64,000 nt of DNA, from contig NC_044562.1 of assembly GCF_007565055.1 (NCBI RefSeq), positions 52,896,250 to 52,960,249 of the forward strand, written 5' to 3'. Under the pieces are notes generated by a model, which did not search any database, was not told the DNA's origin, and was given only the letters and a program-made list of their open reading frames with translations. Positions 12,442-23,892 of this stretch are shown here, one piece after another (the first letter of the stretch is position 1; each line of letters begins with the position of its first letter). This DNA is from Rhinopithecus roxellana. Taxonomy: Eukaryota > Chordata > Mammalia > Primates > Cercopithecidae. Made by a program: the position numbers and the translations under genes.

Positions 12442-13612
12442 TTGCTGGGAGTTTACTTCAGGCCCTATTCATCTGATTTGCTCCCAAGCCTGCAGATGTC
12501 ACTCAAGGAGGCTGAAGAGCAGCAAAGACAGGTGCCTGCTCTTTCTTCTGGGACCTCTGACCTCAAGGGGCACCAACCTGATGGCAGTAGGATTGCTCCT
12601 ATATAGGATGTCTGACAACCCCTGTTGGAGGGCCTCACCCATTTAGGTGACATTGGGAGCAGGACCCATTTAACCAAGCACTTTGTCCCTTGGTGGAGAG
12701 GGTGTGTTTCACTGGGGGAAAACCCATTGGTCTGTCTTGATTTCCCAGAATTACCAGGAGGAGAGGCTAAGTCTACTAGTCCACAGAGACTGTGACCACC
12801 CATCCCCCTAAGGGCTCAGGCCCAGGGGGACCTGAATTCTATCCCCGATCCTCTGGCTGAAGTTACTGGAGATCTTACAGGGAATTCTCCCCCACTGAGG
12901 AAGGATGGGTCAGGGTTAGACCTGAAGAGGCACTCTGGCTGCAGACTGCCACAGCCGGTGTGTTGGGCTGTGGGGACAAGTCTTGGGACCCAGCCATTCA
13001 TCCAGCCTCCCTGGCTCCAGCACGGGAAAAGCATAGCCTGGAGCTATAGAAATGGGTGCTACCCCTCCCCCCACCCAGGGAGCTTAGTGTGTTAGGCAGT
13101 TGCGAGTCCCAGTGCTGGTTGCTGCCCCTCCCCCAAGGAGCTCAATGGGCTTAGACAGAAGGCAGCTGCAGCTGGTGCTGGTTGCCCCTCCCCGCGAGAG
13201 TTCAGTAGGCTTAAGCAGTTTTCAGCTGAGAAACTGTAAGAATCTGCGCTGTTTCGGGGTTGGGATGCTAGACCCTGGTAGCGTGGGTTTGCGAATGGGA
13301 GCTTTTGATCTGTGGGCTGCACAGTTCTATGGAAAAGGCACAGTTTCCCCAACTGTGTAGCACGCTCACTCACCACCTCCTTTGGCTGGGGGAAGGGGAT
13401 TACCCTTCCCCATGTGGCTCTCAGGTGGGCTGCCACATCACACTGCTCTTCCTTCTCTCCGTGGGTCATGCCAGCCTTCTACACAGTTTTGATGAGGGAA
13501 CCTGGATACATTGGTTGCTAGATACCTAAGGATTCACAGGCTTATTATGGTTTTTTCCTATGAGAGCCTCCCAGTGGTGCTGCTTCTAGTCAGTCATCTT
13601 GGCCCTGTCCCC
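12442..13612 (-). promoter_or_regulatory. L1-B 5' UTR (internal promoter region)
   Basis: GC-richer than its surroundings and about 1.17 kb long, upstream of ORF1 in sense. In intact L1s this region holds the internal RNA polymerase II promoter. Short open frames on both strands here (for example 13092-13469) look incidental. Present activity cannot be judged. Confidence 0.7.
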
Positions 13613-13626
13613 TGTAATTAGAATTT

Positions 13627-13690
13627 CTATCAATTTTATCCAAAGTATTTCTCAGTCTCATCCCATTTCTTTCCTGCTAGAATCTTGACA
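13627..13690 (+). repeat. L2/CR1-type LINE remnant (right half)
   Basis: Continues the reverse-transcriptase remnant interrupted at 7512. The motif TCAATTTTATCCAAAGTATT near 13630 resembles the L2 sequence that normally follows the ILD block. Matching orientation across the L1-B insertion supports one original copy. Confidence 0.45.
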
Positions 13691-14228
13691 GGCACAAGGG
13701 TAATCTATGACTTGGTGAAAGTCTTTTCACAGGTGTGATGTGATGGAGGTAGAAGCTACATTATAAAAAAACCAAAGGGTAAATGGGAGACAAGGAAAAG
13801 AAAATAGCAAGTAGACTATTCTTTCAAAAAAGTTAGCTAGTTAAGGTTGAAGAGAGAAGGGGTAGCATCTACAAAGAAACATCCAGAGATGAAGATTTGA
13901 TCATTTCATTTGACAATTTCATTATTTGTGAATATAACTCAATAGAGAAAGAGAGATTGAGCATAGTAGAAAAGGAGGCTAACACTGGATGCATGGTCCC
14001 TTAGGAAGATGATAGAAAATAGCTTCCCCTAACAGCAAGTCTAGTGTTAGACAGAAGAGACCCTGTTCCACAGTCACAGGAGGAAAGTGCGTTTGGGTAT
14101 GCAGGGAAATCTGAATACAACAATGAGATTATTCTGCTTTGATAGCTTATCTTTTCCTTGTGAAGCTAAAAGCATTGTCGCCTATGAAAGTGAAAATGAG
14201 AGATGGGTTTGGAGATGTAAGAATGAAA
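13691..14228. other. Unassigned interval
   Basis: Purine-rich on the plus strand, with no recognised gene or strong repeat match. Confidence 0.4.
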
Positions 14229-14395
14229 GGCTGGCAGCAGTGGCTCATGCCTGTAATCCCAGCACTTTGGGAGGCCAAGGCGGGAGGCAGGAGAATGGCG
14301 TGAACCTGGGAGGCAGAGGTTGCAGTGAGCTGAGATCTCACCACTGTAATCTAGCCTGGGCAACAGAGCAAGACTCTGTCTCAAAAAAAAAAAAA
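14229..14395 (+). mobile_element. Internally deleted Alu
   Basis: The left arm runs through GGGAGGCCAAGGCGGG and then jumps directly to the right-arm block AGGCAGGAGAATGGCGTGAA, ending in an A13 tail. About 110-130 bp is missing between two homologous GGGAGGC-type blocks. The GGCGTGAA motif suggests AluY. Confidence 0.9.
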
Positions 14396-14596
14396 TTGTA
14401 AATATTTTTTGGGGAAAAGGTCTCAGAACTCTGAGAACCTAGTTAAGTTTTAAAATCATGCATTTAGACTGACACCAGTCTTGCAAGTTTGTATGACATT
14501 TCCCCAGAGGTTCAGGAGAAGTATGGGTATTATTTCAGAAAATGTGAACAATTAGATTGAGCCAAGGCTGGATTTTTCCAAGTACTCAGACTAAAG

Positions 14597-15058
14597 TAAG
14601 GGAGGAGACCACCCCTCATATCGTCTTATGCCTAATTTCCACCTCCAAAGAAAGAAGAAGTAAAAACTAAAAGGCAGAAATGAAATCCACAGGCAGACAG
14701 CCTGGTGCTGCACTCTGGGCCTGGTAGTTAAAGATCGACCCCTGACCTAATCAGTTATGTTATCTATAGATTACAGACATTGTATAGAAATGCACTGTGA
14801 AAATCCCTATCTTGTTTTGTTCTGATCTAATTACCAGTACAAGGAGCCCCCAGTCACATACCTCCTGCTTGCTTAATCAATCACGACCCTCTCACACGCA
14901 CCCCCTCAGAATTGTGAGCCCTTAAAAGGGACAGGAATTGCTCACTTGGGGAGCTTGGCTCTTGAGACACGAGTCTTGCAGATTCCCCCAGCCGAATAAA
15001 CCCCTTTCTTCTTTAACTCAGTGTCTGAGGAGTTTTGTCTGCGGCTCGTCTTGCTACA
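14597..15058 (+). mobile_element. Solo LTR of a class I endogenous retrovirus (ERV1-like)
   Basis: A 462-bp LTR-like unit ending CTACA, flanked by 4-bp direct repeats AAAG at 14593-14596 and 15059-15062. The expected 5' TG reads TA, probably by mutation. A TATA-like CTTAAAAGG lies at 14921-14929 and the polyadenylation signal AATAAA at 14995-15000. No gag, pol or env sequence is next to it, so it is a solo LTR. I recognise the LTR type but cannot name the family with confidence. Confidence 0.75.
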
Positions 15059-15062
15059 AAAG

Positions 15063-15554
15063 GACAATAGGAACAAAAGAGTCAAGGAATTATAGAGTGA
15101 ATATTTGAAATGATGGAATGTAAAATTTAGTTTGCAAAGGGAAACTAGTGGTAGGGAGAGAAGTCTAAATTCAGGGGACTAAAATGTCCCTGAAAGGTTG
15201 AAGACAGATGTGGTGGGGATAATAGTGGAAACTGATGATCAGGGAGTTGAATGTCTAATTTAATATTTCCGTATAATTCTGAATACTTACAAAACCCAGG
15301 ATGAACTCAGATGGTGGGCGGCTGATATGGAGAAAATAGAAAGTCTTTGGACATAAGGCTTGATGAGTGACCTCTTGTGGAGGTTGCCATACCTCAAGTG
15401 ATGTCTTCTTTGCATACCCTGAGTCCAGTTCTTTTTCAGTGCATTTTATTTGTAATTAATGTCTCATAAGCCAGTTAACAAATTGCAGTGTACCACAATA
15501 TACACAGTAATTTAAATATGAGAAGGTATTCTTTAGTCTACAATTCAGTTCCAG
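15063..15554. other. Unassigned interval
   Basis: AT-rich, with no gene or repeat recognised. Possibly very old LINE sequence. Confidence 0.35.
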
Positions 15555-16200
15555 TTTTTTTTTTTTTTTTTGAGTCATCTGAATACTTTATTTAAACATA
15601 TTAACTTGAAAAAATATATTTTCGAAAACAGAAAACAGGTGGGCTTTTTAAACCAGGCTGCCCAGACAAGTTCCTCATTTGGTTTTCTAATTATAAAGCA
15701 CAGAAGGAAGGTTTGGATTGAAGCTTTAATTTACCAGAGCTATACAGGATTCTTTTTCTACATGCAATCCAGTATTTGGCAGTTGTTAAATATTTGCTTT
15801 AACCATGAATTTATTTTGAGTACAACACAATTATACCTACTATCTCTGCATGGCTCTTTTAAGAATTGGCATACATTCATAAAATTTAACTAGAACAATG
15901 AATGATTTAAAAATAGAAAATGCACAATGACTGTATTCCCTTGGAAACACATAAGCTTTGACAGAAAGTGGAATAAAAGTTGTTGTGTAAAGAGCTTGGA
16001 CACAATTTTTAAAATTTTTATTTGCTTGAAATATACTTAGCTATTCAGTGGGATCACTTGAACACACACTAAAACTTCAACGTGTGTCAGGCCTGTGATA
16101 ATGAGCCATTAACTGTTTTTCCCTTACAATTATAACCATCTATTAAACAAATAATGATAACGTCGATTCACACATCTTTTCAGTTTATACACATACACTA
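15555..16200 (-). pseudogene. Probable processed retrocopy of an mRNA 3' end (parent gene unknown)
   Basis: A T17 run (15555-15571) is followed by sequence whose reverse complement reads TTTAAATAAAGTATTCAGATG and then the A-tail. That is an AATAAA signal about 15 nt before poly(A), the hallmark of a reverse-transcribed mRNA. The body is AT-rich with no long frame, so it would be 3' UTR. I do not recognise the parent. The right boundary is uncertain and no clear target-site duplication was found. Confidence 0.5.
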
Positions 16201-16404
16201 TATTTTATGGTTATATTAAATTGGAAGCGTTCTCTGGCTCATTTTCTTTTGTGGCTAATGAGTAACTTGGGTGATGGAAATAAGGATACAGTGTATGGTG
16301 AGTTTCTGGCTGAAAATAAAGATACAGTGTGTTTTGCTTCCAAAAGAAGTATGTTCAGTCAAATGAATATAAACTTGGTCTCATTAACTTTGTTATAAAT
16401 CAGC

Positions 16405-16470
16405 TGAGACAACTATTACCATTCATGAAACATCTATTGAAGCTCCACTATGTGTCAAGCACAGAAGGTG
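16405..16470 (-). repeat. L2 3'-end fragment
   Basis: The segment ACATCTATTGAAGCTCCACT followed by ATGTGTCAAGCAC matches the antisense of the conserved L2 3' end. Confidence 0.5.
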
Positions 16471-16870
16471 TGATGGTTAATACTGAGTGTCAACTTGATT
16501 GGATTCAAGGATGCAAAGTATTGATCCTGGGTGTATCTGTGAGGGTGTGGCCAAAGGAGATTAACATTTGAGTCAGTCGACTGGGAAAGGCAGACCCACC
16601 CTCATTCTGGGTGGGCACCATCTAATCAGCTGTTAGCACAGCCAAATAAAGGCAGGCAGAAAGACGTGAAAAGACTAGACTGGTTTAGTCTTCTGGCCTA
16701 CATCTTTCTCCCATGTTGGATGCTTGCTGCCCTCGAACATCAGACTCCCAGTTTCTTCAGCTTTGGGACTCAGACTGGCTTCCTTTCTCTTCAGCTTGTA
16801 GACGACCTATTGTAGGACCTTACCTTGTGAGTGTGTGAGTCTATGCTCCTTCCTCTGCCATCACACAGCT
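16471..16870 (+). repeat. LTR-like interspersed repeat
   Basis: Begins TGATGGTTAATACTGAGTGT and continues through CCTGGGTGTATCTGTGAGGG and GGGTGGGCACCATCTAATCA. This is a common primate repeat whose complete copies begin TG and end CA, consistent with an LTR. The 3' end diverges near 16860. Family name not assigned. Confidence 0.6.
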
Positions 16871-17374
16871 GTTCTGATTAAAAGCCTGCCTTATTATTTG
16901 GTTGGTTTTCATCCCTCATTGAGAAGGTAACAGATTACAAATAATTGTCTGTGCTTTACAATGACTTAAACTCTGTAATGGTCATCAAGTAATATAAATA
17001 GGAAAATAAAGCCTTTCATTCTATAATCTCAAGAGTTGGGAGCTGAGATGAGGCTGTGCACATCCTTAGAGGAGCTATGCTGTCTCTGACAGGAAATGTC
17101 ATTTGTAAGAGGATTACAAATGTCTATCTATATTTGGTAAAGTGAGTCATGAGTAAGGCCATCAAGATAAAGGAACTGAGTTCAGTTTGCACAAAGAAAT
17201 GAAGACATGGTGTGCAGAGAGGAAATCATGAGATTTCAAGGTTCAAGAAGGAATCTTCATTTCCTTCTAGTTTGTCAGGATGTGGCTGAAGAGGAGCCTG
17301 GGACTGTAGGAGAAGTTCACGAGGCCAAGAGAAGAGATGGAAAGCAGAAGTATTAGATGTTGAAACACTATTTG
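16871..17374. other. Unassigned interval
   Basis: No gene or repeat recognised. Confidence 0.35.
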
Positions 17375-17578
17375 GGGCATAGTGGTTAGTAGCATGAGCT
17401 CTGGAACCAAATTTCCTGGCTCAAACCTGGTTCTCACTGGCAAGTTAAGTGACCAGCATTCACTTATCCCTCTTTGACTCAATTTCTTACCTGTGAATGC
17501 AAACATTGATGCTCCAAATCTCCTTGGGTTGCTAAGGATCCAATGAGTGCATATGTATGGAACACTTAGAACATGGAC
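17375..17578 (+). repeat. MIR (tRNA-derived SINE)
   Basis: Reads GGCATAGTGGTTAGTAGCAT, then AGCTCTGGAACCAAA, CCTGGCTCAAACC, the core AAGTTAAGTGACC and GTTGCTAAGGATCCAATGAG. This is the plus-sense MIR order across almost its whole length. Confidence 0.85.
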
Positions 17579-20500
17579 CACATTGTGTATCTACAATGTA
17601 AATATCAATGTCAGCAATTCTTGGGATTGCACTGAAGTGGCTTTCCCAAGTACATCTGCCAGGAGTACAACAGTGGACAGGATCTAGCTTTTGTTTTCTT
17701 CGACAGTTGTGATCTGTATAGGTGTAGAGGGCTAGCATCTCAGATATAGTATTCAGCCAGAATTGAAGCTCACACATGGTAGTATGATAATAAGCAAAAG
17801 GTTTGATAGGATTGTGTTAGTCTAGGAGCAGAGCAGCATGCAGAAAAGGGAGGGAACTGCAAAGCAAAACAGTCTTAGCCTAGTGAAAGCCAGTGGAACA
17901 GGAGCCATAAGGTTGAAAGAAAGAAGAGACCAATGGATAGGTGAGTAGAAGAGAAAGTATATGAGATAATTCAAAAGACAGTCACCTAGACCAAAGACTA
18001 AGGTAGGGACCATATTAAATAATAGATGGGTAAGTAGGTATGTAGATAGACAGAAAGATAGATAGGTATAAACAAAACCATCTTAATTCTTCTGAGAGTT
18101 GCTGGCAAGTGAAAAGAATCAGTTTTGGCTCCAGGTGCAAATATGGGAGAAAAAGAGAAATTATGTGTTGAAACTGACAGATTGCTCACTTCAAAAAGAT
18201 GAAATTTGTTATATTGTAACCCACTGAGAGAGAAGTCAGTCTCTGTAGAAGTCAATTCTATGTGTTCTCAGGAAATTCACTGAGATTTGAAGGATTAGTG
18301 TAGAAAGGAGTGTTATTCATGACAGGACGTTTTTGATATTCTTCCTAATACCTGAGGAACAGACCAAATCTTCTTGCTTGTTCCAAGCATAAGGCTAAGA
18401 TGGTAAATTGGAAAGATACATCTAGCTATGTCTGTCACATCTTATGCATTCAAATTTAAATGGACTCAGGTGAAGAGTCTAGGCTGATGAGCTTTCACAG
18501 CTGATTTACCATAGAAAGCATCTGCTGCTGGTGCCAAGTGAAATGCTCACATAGGATGCTACAGGTGGACTGCAGTTCAGGGCAAGGTATAGACGTCAGC
18601 CTCAGAGGGTGGAAAGTAGTAAGCACAATGGAAAATTGCATTTTACATTTCTAAATTGGCAACTTTTTAAACAATCAAGAGTAGATAAGCATAGATGATA
18701 GAGGTATACTGTCAAGAACCTTGTCAACAAACAACAAGACACATCAAACTTGCCTCTCTTCCTGCTTCCATTGGAGCATGAGTTACTGAGGTTATTTAAG
18801 TTCTAGTAATTGGTCAGGAATAGGTAAAATAACGTCATTGATACAAGTACCTTCAGCAAAATAGGGCTCACAATTTAACTAAGGGTAAAAGAGAACTATA
18901 GGGTGGAGACAGAGAAATGTTGGCCACTGTTGAAGTCACCCTCACTCTCAATTTCATGATTAAGATGACTGATCATATCTCAAGATGTCTGGATTTTCCT
19001 CAAGCACTTGAGGTCAGAATTGGGTTTGGGAGTGAAGATGAATTTAAAAGAAAAGGGCTAACTGAGTGATGGTGGAGATGGAGCTAGCTACTATGTGTTT
19101 AGGAAGGCTGAGTTGTCAAGAACAGGGAAGAAGGCAAAGGAAGATCAAAAAAACATCTAAAGCAGCCTAGGATCAGATGTGATGTATCTGTCATTGAGAG
19201 GGAAGGCAGAGGCAGTAGAATGGGAGGGGTGTTGAGGGATGGTCTGATGGATTGGGAAGTCAAGAGTATGCAGGGGGTGTGTTCTGGAGCAGCTGCAGCT
19301 AAACTCATGCCTGAAGAAAATGCATTAAGCCTATAGCATGCTTTGGGAACAGAGTCCAACAAAGTTAGATTGGAAAAAGATTCAGAAAAAGGCCATCAAG
19401 AATTCCTAAGATAGCAAGGTCAAGAGGCAAAGATAAGGTCAAAAATCAAGAAGTCATCTCATTTTCAAAATGATTGTCTTTTTGGATTCAAATCTGTGCT
19501 TACTGAACTAAATAATTTCAAAAGTTAAAACTTTCAGAACTTTTAGTGGGTGTAACTTCGACTTTCTTTACTCTCTCCCCCACAAACAGTTATATAAGAA
19601 GTAACTTTAAATGTGTATACTTTAGAGCAGATTTGGATATTAATATATAGGGGAAGCATTTTGGTTAGCAGGAAACTGATTTTCTCTTTATTGGAATATT
19701 ATGTACATAAAACATCCCAATTCCCCTTTTTAAAGACAGCTGAAGAAAAATGGACTACTTTGTGAAATGAGTCAAGATAATCAGAGCCTGAAAGGTAGAA
19801 GGAGAAAAGTAGAGATGGTGTGTGGGTCCCAGAAAACCATCACACAGGGCTTCTTAGGTTCCCAGTTTCAGTTCACATGGGACCTGTGCAGCAGGGGGCC
19901 AGATTTGCCTAGCAGCAAAAGGAAGGAACACAGAAATGAAACATAGCAAAGTTAAAGGTATTTTATAAATGGTTCAACATCCCCCACGCCCAGCACACCC
20001 CGCTGTTTTGTCTAAATGGATGCATTGTTGGGGACTCTACCTCCTCTACATTAAGAGTCTTTTGTGAGCAATACTACCACAGAAGGCACAGTGCAAAGCC
20101 TGATGTCGAATTCAGTCCTCGTCCTCCAGTTTTGTGATCTAAATAATGAAATCAAGATTTCTCAAGTCAACATTTGCAATATGATTCATAAATGTTAAAT
20201 TTTAATATACTTGCAAATTATCATTTTCAATAGTTTGAGAAATCTATAGAACACATTCTAAACCCCCATGAAATATGTTATCTTGGTAATCTGGAAAAAC
20301 AAAATGTTCTGACAATAGGAAGACCACATATTGCTTGCTCCAAACGTCATCTCGACCCAACTTAAGAAAACTTTCATAAAAGGACAATGTTAAACTGGCA
20401 AAAAAAGCAAAGGATTACTAAACTTCAATTGTATTTAAAGACTTTATTGGTTTCCTGAAGTACTTTTTCATAGAGAAAATTTATAGATGACTGGGGAATT

Positions 20501-20876
20501 ACTGTTAATATTAAATGGGTGCATAGTTGTTTTCTTCAAGCCAACAAAACCCCCAAATTCACTTAACAACAGAAGAGAATGTTAGTTTCTCTGAAAGATG
20601 TAAGTTTAGTTCATAGAGAGAGGAGTCTGCACAGAGGATTGTTAAAGATGCACACAAAGCTTTAAAAAGATATTGATTAAAATGAATATTATGAATCAGA
20701 CTGTCATATTATGCTTTATTCTCATTATCATTCACTCTCTTGTTCTTTTATATTAACTTTTACTGTAACTAGTATTTTATAACCCACAATATCTACAAAT
20801 GTATGTTCCTCCTTTTCCCCAGAACTTCCATGTTCATAACGTGGATATCTTCCATTCTGGAGAGAATTATCTATAA
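17579..20876. other. Mostly unique DNA
   Basis: A 3.3-kb stretch with no supported gene. There is a weak GATA/GTAG-rich patch at about 18020-18070. The purine-rich text at 18340-19440 may include very old LINE material but is too diverged to call. Confidence 0.4.
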
Positions 20877-21183
20877 CAGTGCTTCTCAACCTATCTATTT
20901 TGAAGGACCAGGTTTTTTGATGTTGTTTTATTTTTGCTTGCAATCTGTTGTATATCAACTCTATTACACAGTCAGTGAAAATCTATTGCTGGCAAAAGGA
21001 AATTAATAAGAGAAAGACATATGGATATAATCACATGTTTATTATTAAATTCAATAATTGTTCTGTCAAATTGTTATACAAATTTTTAAATGCTTAGTCC
21101 CAATGTTTATACTTATCTCCATATAGACTAGTAACAGTTCTCAGATTGGTAGTGGTCCACAGTTCACAATTTGAGAATCATTC
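20877..21183. mobile_element. hAT-type (Charlie/MER5-like) non-autonomous DNA transposon
   Basis: The left terminus CAGTGCTTCTCAACC (20877) and right terminus CAATTTGAGAATCATTC (ending 21183) are imperfect inverted repeats of the hAT-Charlie type (CAGTGNTTCTCAA). GGACCAG near the left end pairs with GTGGTCC near the right. Length is 307 bp with no coding capacity. An 8-bp target-site duplication is not recognisable. Confidence 0.7.
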
Positions 21184-21529
21184 ACCTGGGGGCTTGAGAT
21201 TATCCTAAGCTATCATGATTCCCTATAGTATAGAGAGACACTGAGTTATGAGGATGGACCCCATGTAGTAGTTATAGCAATAAACACTGTTATTTAGGTA
21301 GCATGTTTTTACTTCCCAAAGTGTTTGCATATTCATACTTCTATTTGTCTTCAGAACAGACTACGTGGCAGGTAGAGGAAAACTCATTATTTACCAGGAA
21401 GAAGCCAAGATGTCTTCATCATGAAAATGCATTTATGTAAGTGTACATGTTTTAGTTTACTATTTTCTACTGTTGTACTGTAAAAAATCTGGAAAAAAAG
21501 ACACAGTGAATTGAGTTACTGACCTTTTC
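21184..21529. other. Unassigned; possible MIR/L2-like fragment
   Basis: Text around 21310-21400 vaguely resembles the CTCATTT..TCACAAC..GAGGTAGGT region of MIR, but too weakly to call. Nothing else seen. Confidence 0.3.
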
Positions 21530-21960
21530 ATTTAATTCAAGAAACACTTACTAAGTATTCATACGTGTCACGCACTGAGCCTCGCTTCTTTGGAGAATCT
21601 GAGAGGTATACAAGATGTTGCTTATATTCTGATAGGATATATGAAGCATACAGTCATTAATTTTAGTGCAAGGCAACTGTGATAGAGATATTATATGGGT
21701 ACCAAACCAAGTGCTGAGAGTTGAGAAGGAGAGGTTGATTTTAGCTGCAAAGAGTAACATTTGGGTTGGGTGTTGATGTAGAGTAGTTTCCACAATTGCT
21801 GAAATGGTTTTTGATGAGGAGGTAGAATAACATGAGCAAAGGTACAGAAATATGTAAAAACAAGGGGCCTATAGAAACGAGTTCATCATGGCTGGATTTG
21901 TGGTATGAGAGAATGATTTCTTGTCAGTAAAGCTGCGAAACTAGCTGTGTTAAATAATGG
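21530..21960 (-). repeat. L2 LINE, antisense 3' region
   Basis: Starts AATTCAAGAAACACTTACTA and reads ACGTGTCACGCACTGAGCC, an altered version of the antisense L2 3' end. It continues with GGTAGAATAACATGAGCAAA near 21820, also typical of antisense L2. Confidence 0.65.
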
Positions 21961-22648
21961 AAGAACTTAGGAAGTTAAAGAATCTGGGTGCTTTTTCTAT
22001 CCCACAGGTGTGACTACATTACTGAATGTGGTCTCTGCTTTCTCAAGCTATACCTGGACTTAACACTTAATCACAGGCACAGAAGGCAATCTTGGCCTCA
22101 CAAAGGCTAGCCAAAAGAGAAATTACAGAAGATTCCATGAGGAAACAAAAGAGAATTCTATTACACAATACACACACAAAAAAATGTAACAGAAGTTCTC
22201 ATTAAACACTGTGTCCTTTCCAACAACTCACCAAATTTTCTTATTGGCTCTCAAGATGATTCAGCTTTCTCTTAACTTTTCCTTCTCCCAGAGACATTTT
22301 CAATCTCATTTCTTATATAATCTTTTATTTGTACATTCCTTGTCCCGTTCAGTAAGGAAGGAACTGTCATCAATACTGTCTTCCTTAGAATCTCTATGGA
22401 GAAAGTATAAATAACATTTAGATCTCTTTCTTTCTCTAATTTGAATGGAGACATACCAAGAAATGTTAGATGATGGCTGGCATTGAAATAGTTATGTATT
22501 GTAAAAGTGGGGGTTCAGTGGGAAGCAGAGAAAGTCACCGGAGAGTGGAGAAACAAGGATGATAGAAAACACATGGTGTTTGAGAGACATGAAGAACAAC
22601 TCCTGACCAAGACTCTCCAATTTTAACTCCAGCTCTAATTGCACTCTT
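21961..22648. other. Unassigned interval
   Basis: No gene or repeat recognised. Confidence 0.35.
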
Positions 22649-22966
22649 TCTTTTCTTTTCTTTTTTTATTTTTATTTTTTCCGGAGATGGAGTCTTGCTC
22701 TGTTGCCCAGGCTGGAGTGCAATGGTGCAATCTTGGCTCACTGCAACCTCTGCCTCTCAGGTTCAAGCAATTCTCCTGCCTCAGCCTCCCAAGTAGCTGG
22801 GATTACAGGCATGTGCCATCACACCCAGATAATTTTTGTATTTTTAGTAGAGGTGGGTTTCACCAGGTTGGCCAGGCTGGTCTCGAACTCCTGACCTCAG
22901 GTGTTCCATCCACCTTGGCCCCGCAAAGTTCTGGGATTACAGGCGTCAGCCACTGCACCCCGCCTG
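22649..22966 (-). mobile_element. Alu (AluS-type), minus strand
   Basis: T-rich tail complement (22649-22680) followed by GGAGATGGAGTCTTGCTCTG and both arms to GCCACTGCACCCCGCC. Full-length dimer. ACTCTT occurs on both sides and may be part of a short target-site duplication. Confidence 0.93.
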
Positions 22967-23551
22967 GACTCTTCCTTCTTAACTACTTAACTACCTTAAC
23001 TACAAAGCACAATGATTATTTATAGACTTAAGTACATTTATTTTCATTTTATTTTGTTGTAATGAGTTTTTGATCATGAAGTTTCATTGCACTTCTTACC
23101 TGGATGTCAAAAAAGAAGGAAATAATAACCGTATAAATTACCTTCAAATATGCCCAGATCACAAATAGTATAACAGAGATCGGGTATTAATGTCTCCAGA
23201 ATCGTCCTGGGTGCTATTTCTCCCTCTACTCTTCATGAAGCAGAATAGAGTATATTAGTTTTAAGTGGCAAAACCTTTATTCTTGGAAGTTAAATTTCGT
23301 TGTAAAGAAACTGGGTGAAGGAGGAAGAAAGTACTCTGGAAAATAATGGCGTTTGTGTGGTAAGTGTATGTACTGCTTTGGAGCTCCCTACACTTTCTCT
23401 AGGTTTCTGAAACATAATGATGAAGAAAACCTTCTTAATAATATAATAGTTATTTTAATTCATATATGAATTTAGAATTTAAGTAAAATAAATCATTTTC
23501 TTATCAAATTAAATAGAAAATGTAAACCTGACAGGCATATGGTAAAAACAC
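22967..23551. other. Unassigned AT-rich interval
   Basis: No gene or repeat recognised. Confidence 0.35.
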
Positions 23552-23892
23552 TTTTTTTTTTTTTTTTTTTTTTTTTTTGAGACATCATCTAGCTCTGTCA
23601 CTCAGACTGGAGTGCAGTGGCATGATCTCGGCTCACTGCAACCTCCACGTCCTGGGTCTAAGCGATTCTCATGCCTCAGCCTCTGGCGTAGCTGGGATCA
23701 CAGACATGTGTGATCATGCCTGGCTAGTGTGCGTGTGTGTGTGTGTGTGTACGTGTGTGTGTGTGTGTTTTAGTAGAGATGGGATTTCACCATGTTGCCC
23801 AGGCTGGTCTCGAACTCCTGGGCTCAAGTGATCCACCCGCCTCTGCCTCCCAAAGTGCCAGGATTACAGGTGCAAGCCACTGTGCCCAGCCT
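23552..23892 (-). mobile_element. Alu (old, AluJ/S-type) containing a TG microsatellite
   Basis: T27 run, then GAGACATCATCTAGCTCTGTC and both Alu arms to CACTGTGCCCAGCCT. The usual TAATTTTTGTATTTTTAG region has become a (TG)n tract at 23727-23768. Confidence 0.92.
23727..23768. repeat. (TG)n microsatellite inside Alu
   Basis: About 20 TG units with single-base interruptions (GCG, ACG). Grew from a T/G-rich Alu segment. Confidence 0.9.

Larger units (their letters stand above)
7515..13612 (-). mobile_element. L1-B: near full-length older primate LINE-1 with rearranged 3' end
   Basis: Minus-strand L1 of about 6.1 kb flanked by 14-bp target-site duplications (TGTAATTAGAATTT at 7501-7514 and 13613-13626). 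The 5' UTR is 12442-13612 and begins, in sense, GGGGACAGGGCCAAGATG, close to the usual L1 start. ORF1 follows at 12441-11234 and ORF2 from 11165 downward. At the 3' end, 7545-7699 is inverted, and all sequence from there to the poly(A) tail (T-rich 7512-7537) is missing, including the 3' UTR. Its ORF1 N-terminus differs from L1-A, suggesting an older L1PA or L1PB lineage; this assignment is tentative. Confidence 0.93.

Noticed and set aside
12465..13529. Several 60-125 codon frames on both strands
   Set aside because: All fall in the L1-B 5' UTR, where higher GC content leaves frames open by chance.
17375..17578. tRNA-like internal promoter text
   Set aside because: Belongs to a MIR SINE; no tRNA cloverleaf or anticodon arm is kept.
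22639..23025. 128-codon frame beginning in a poly-Phe stretch
   Set aside because: This is the standard open frame of an antisense Alu.
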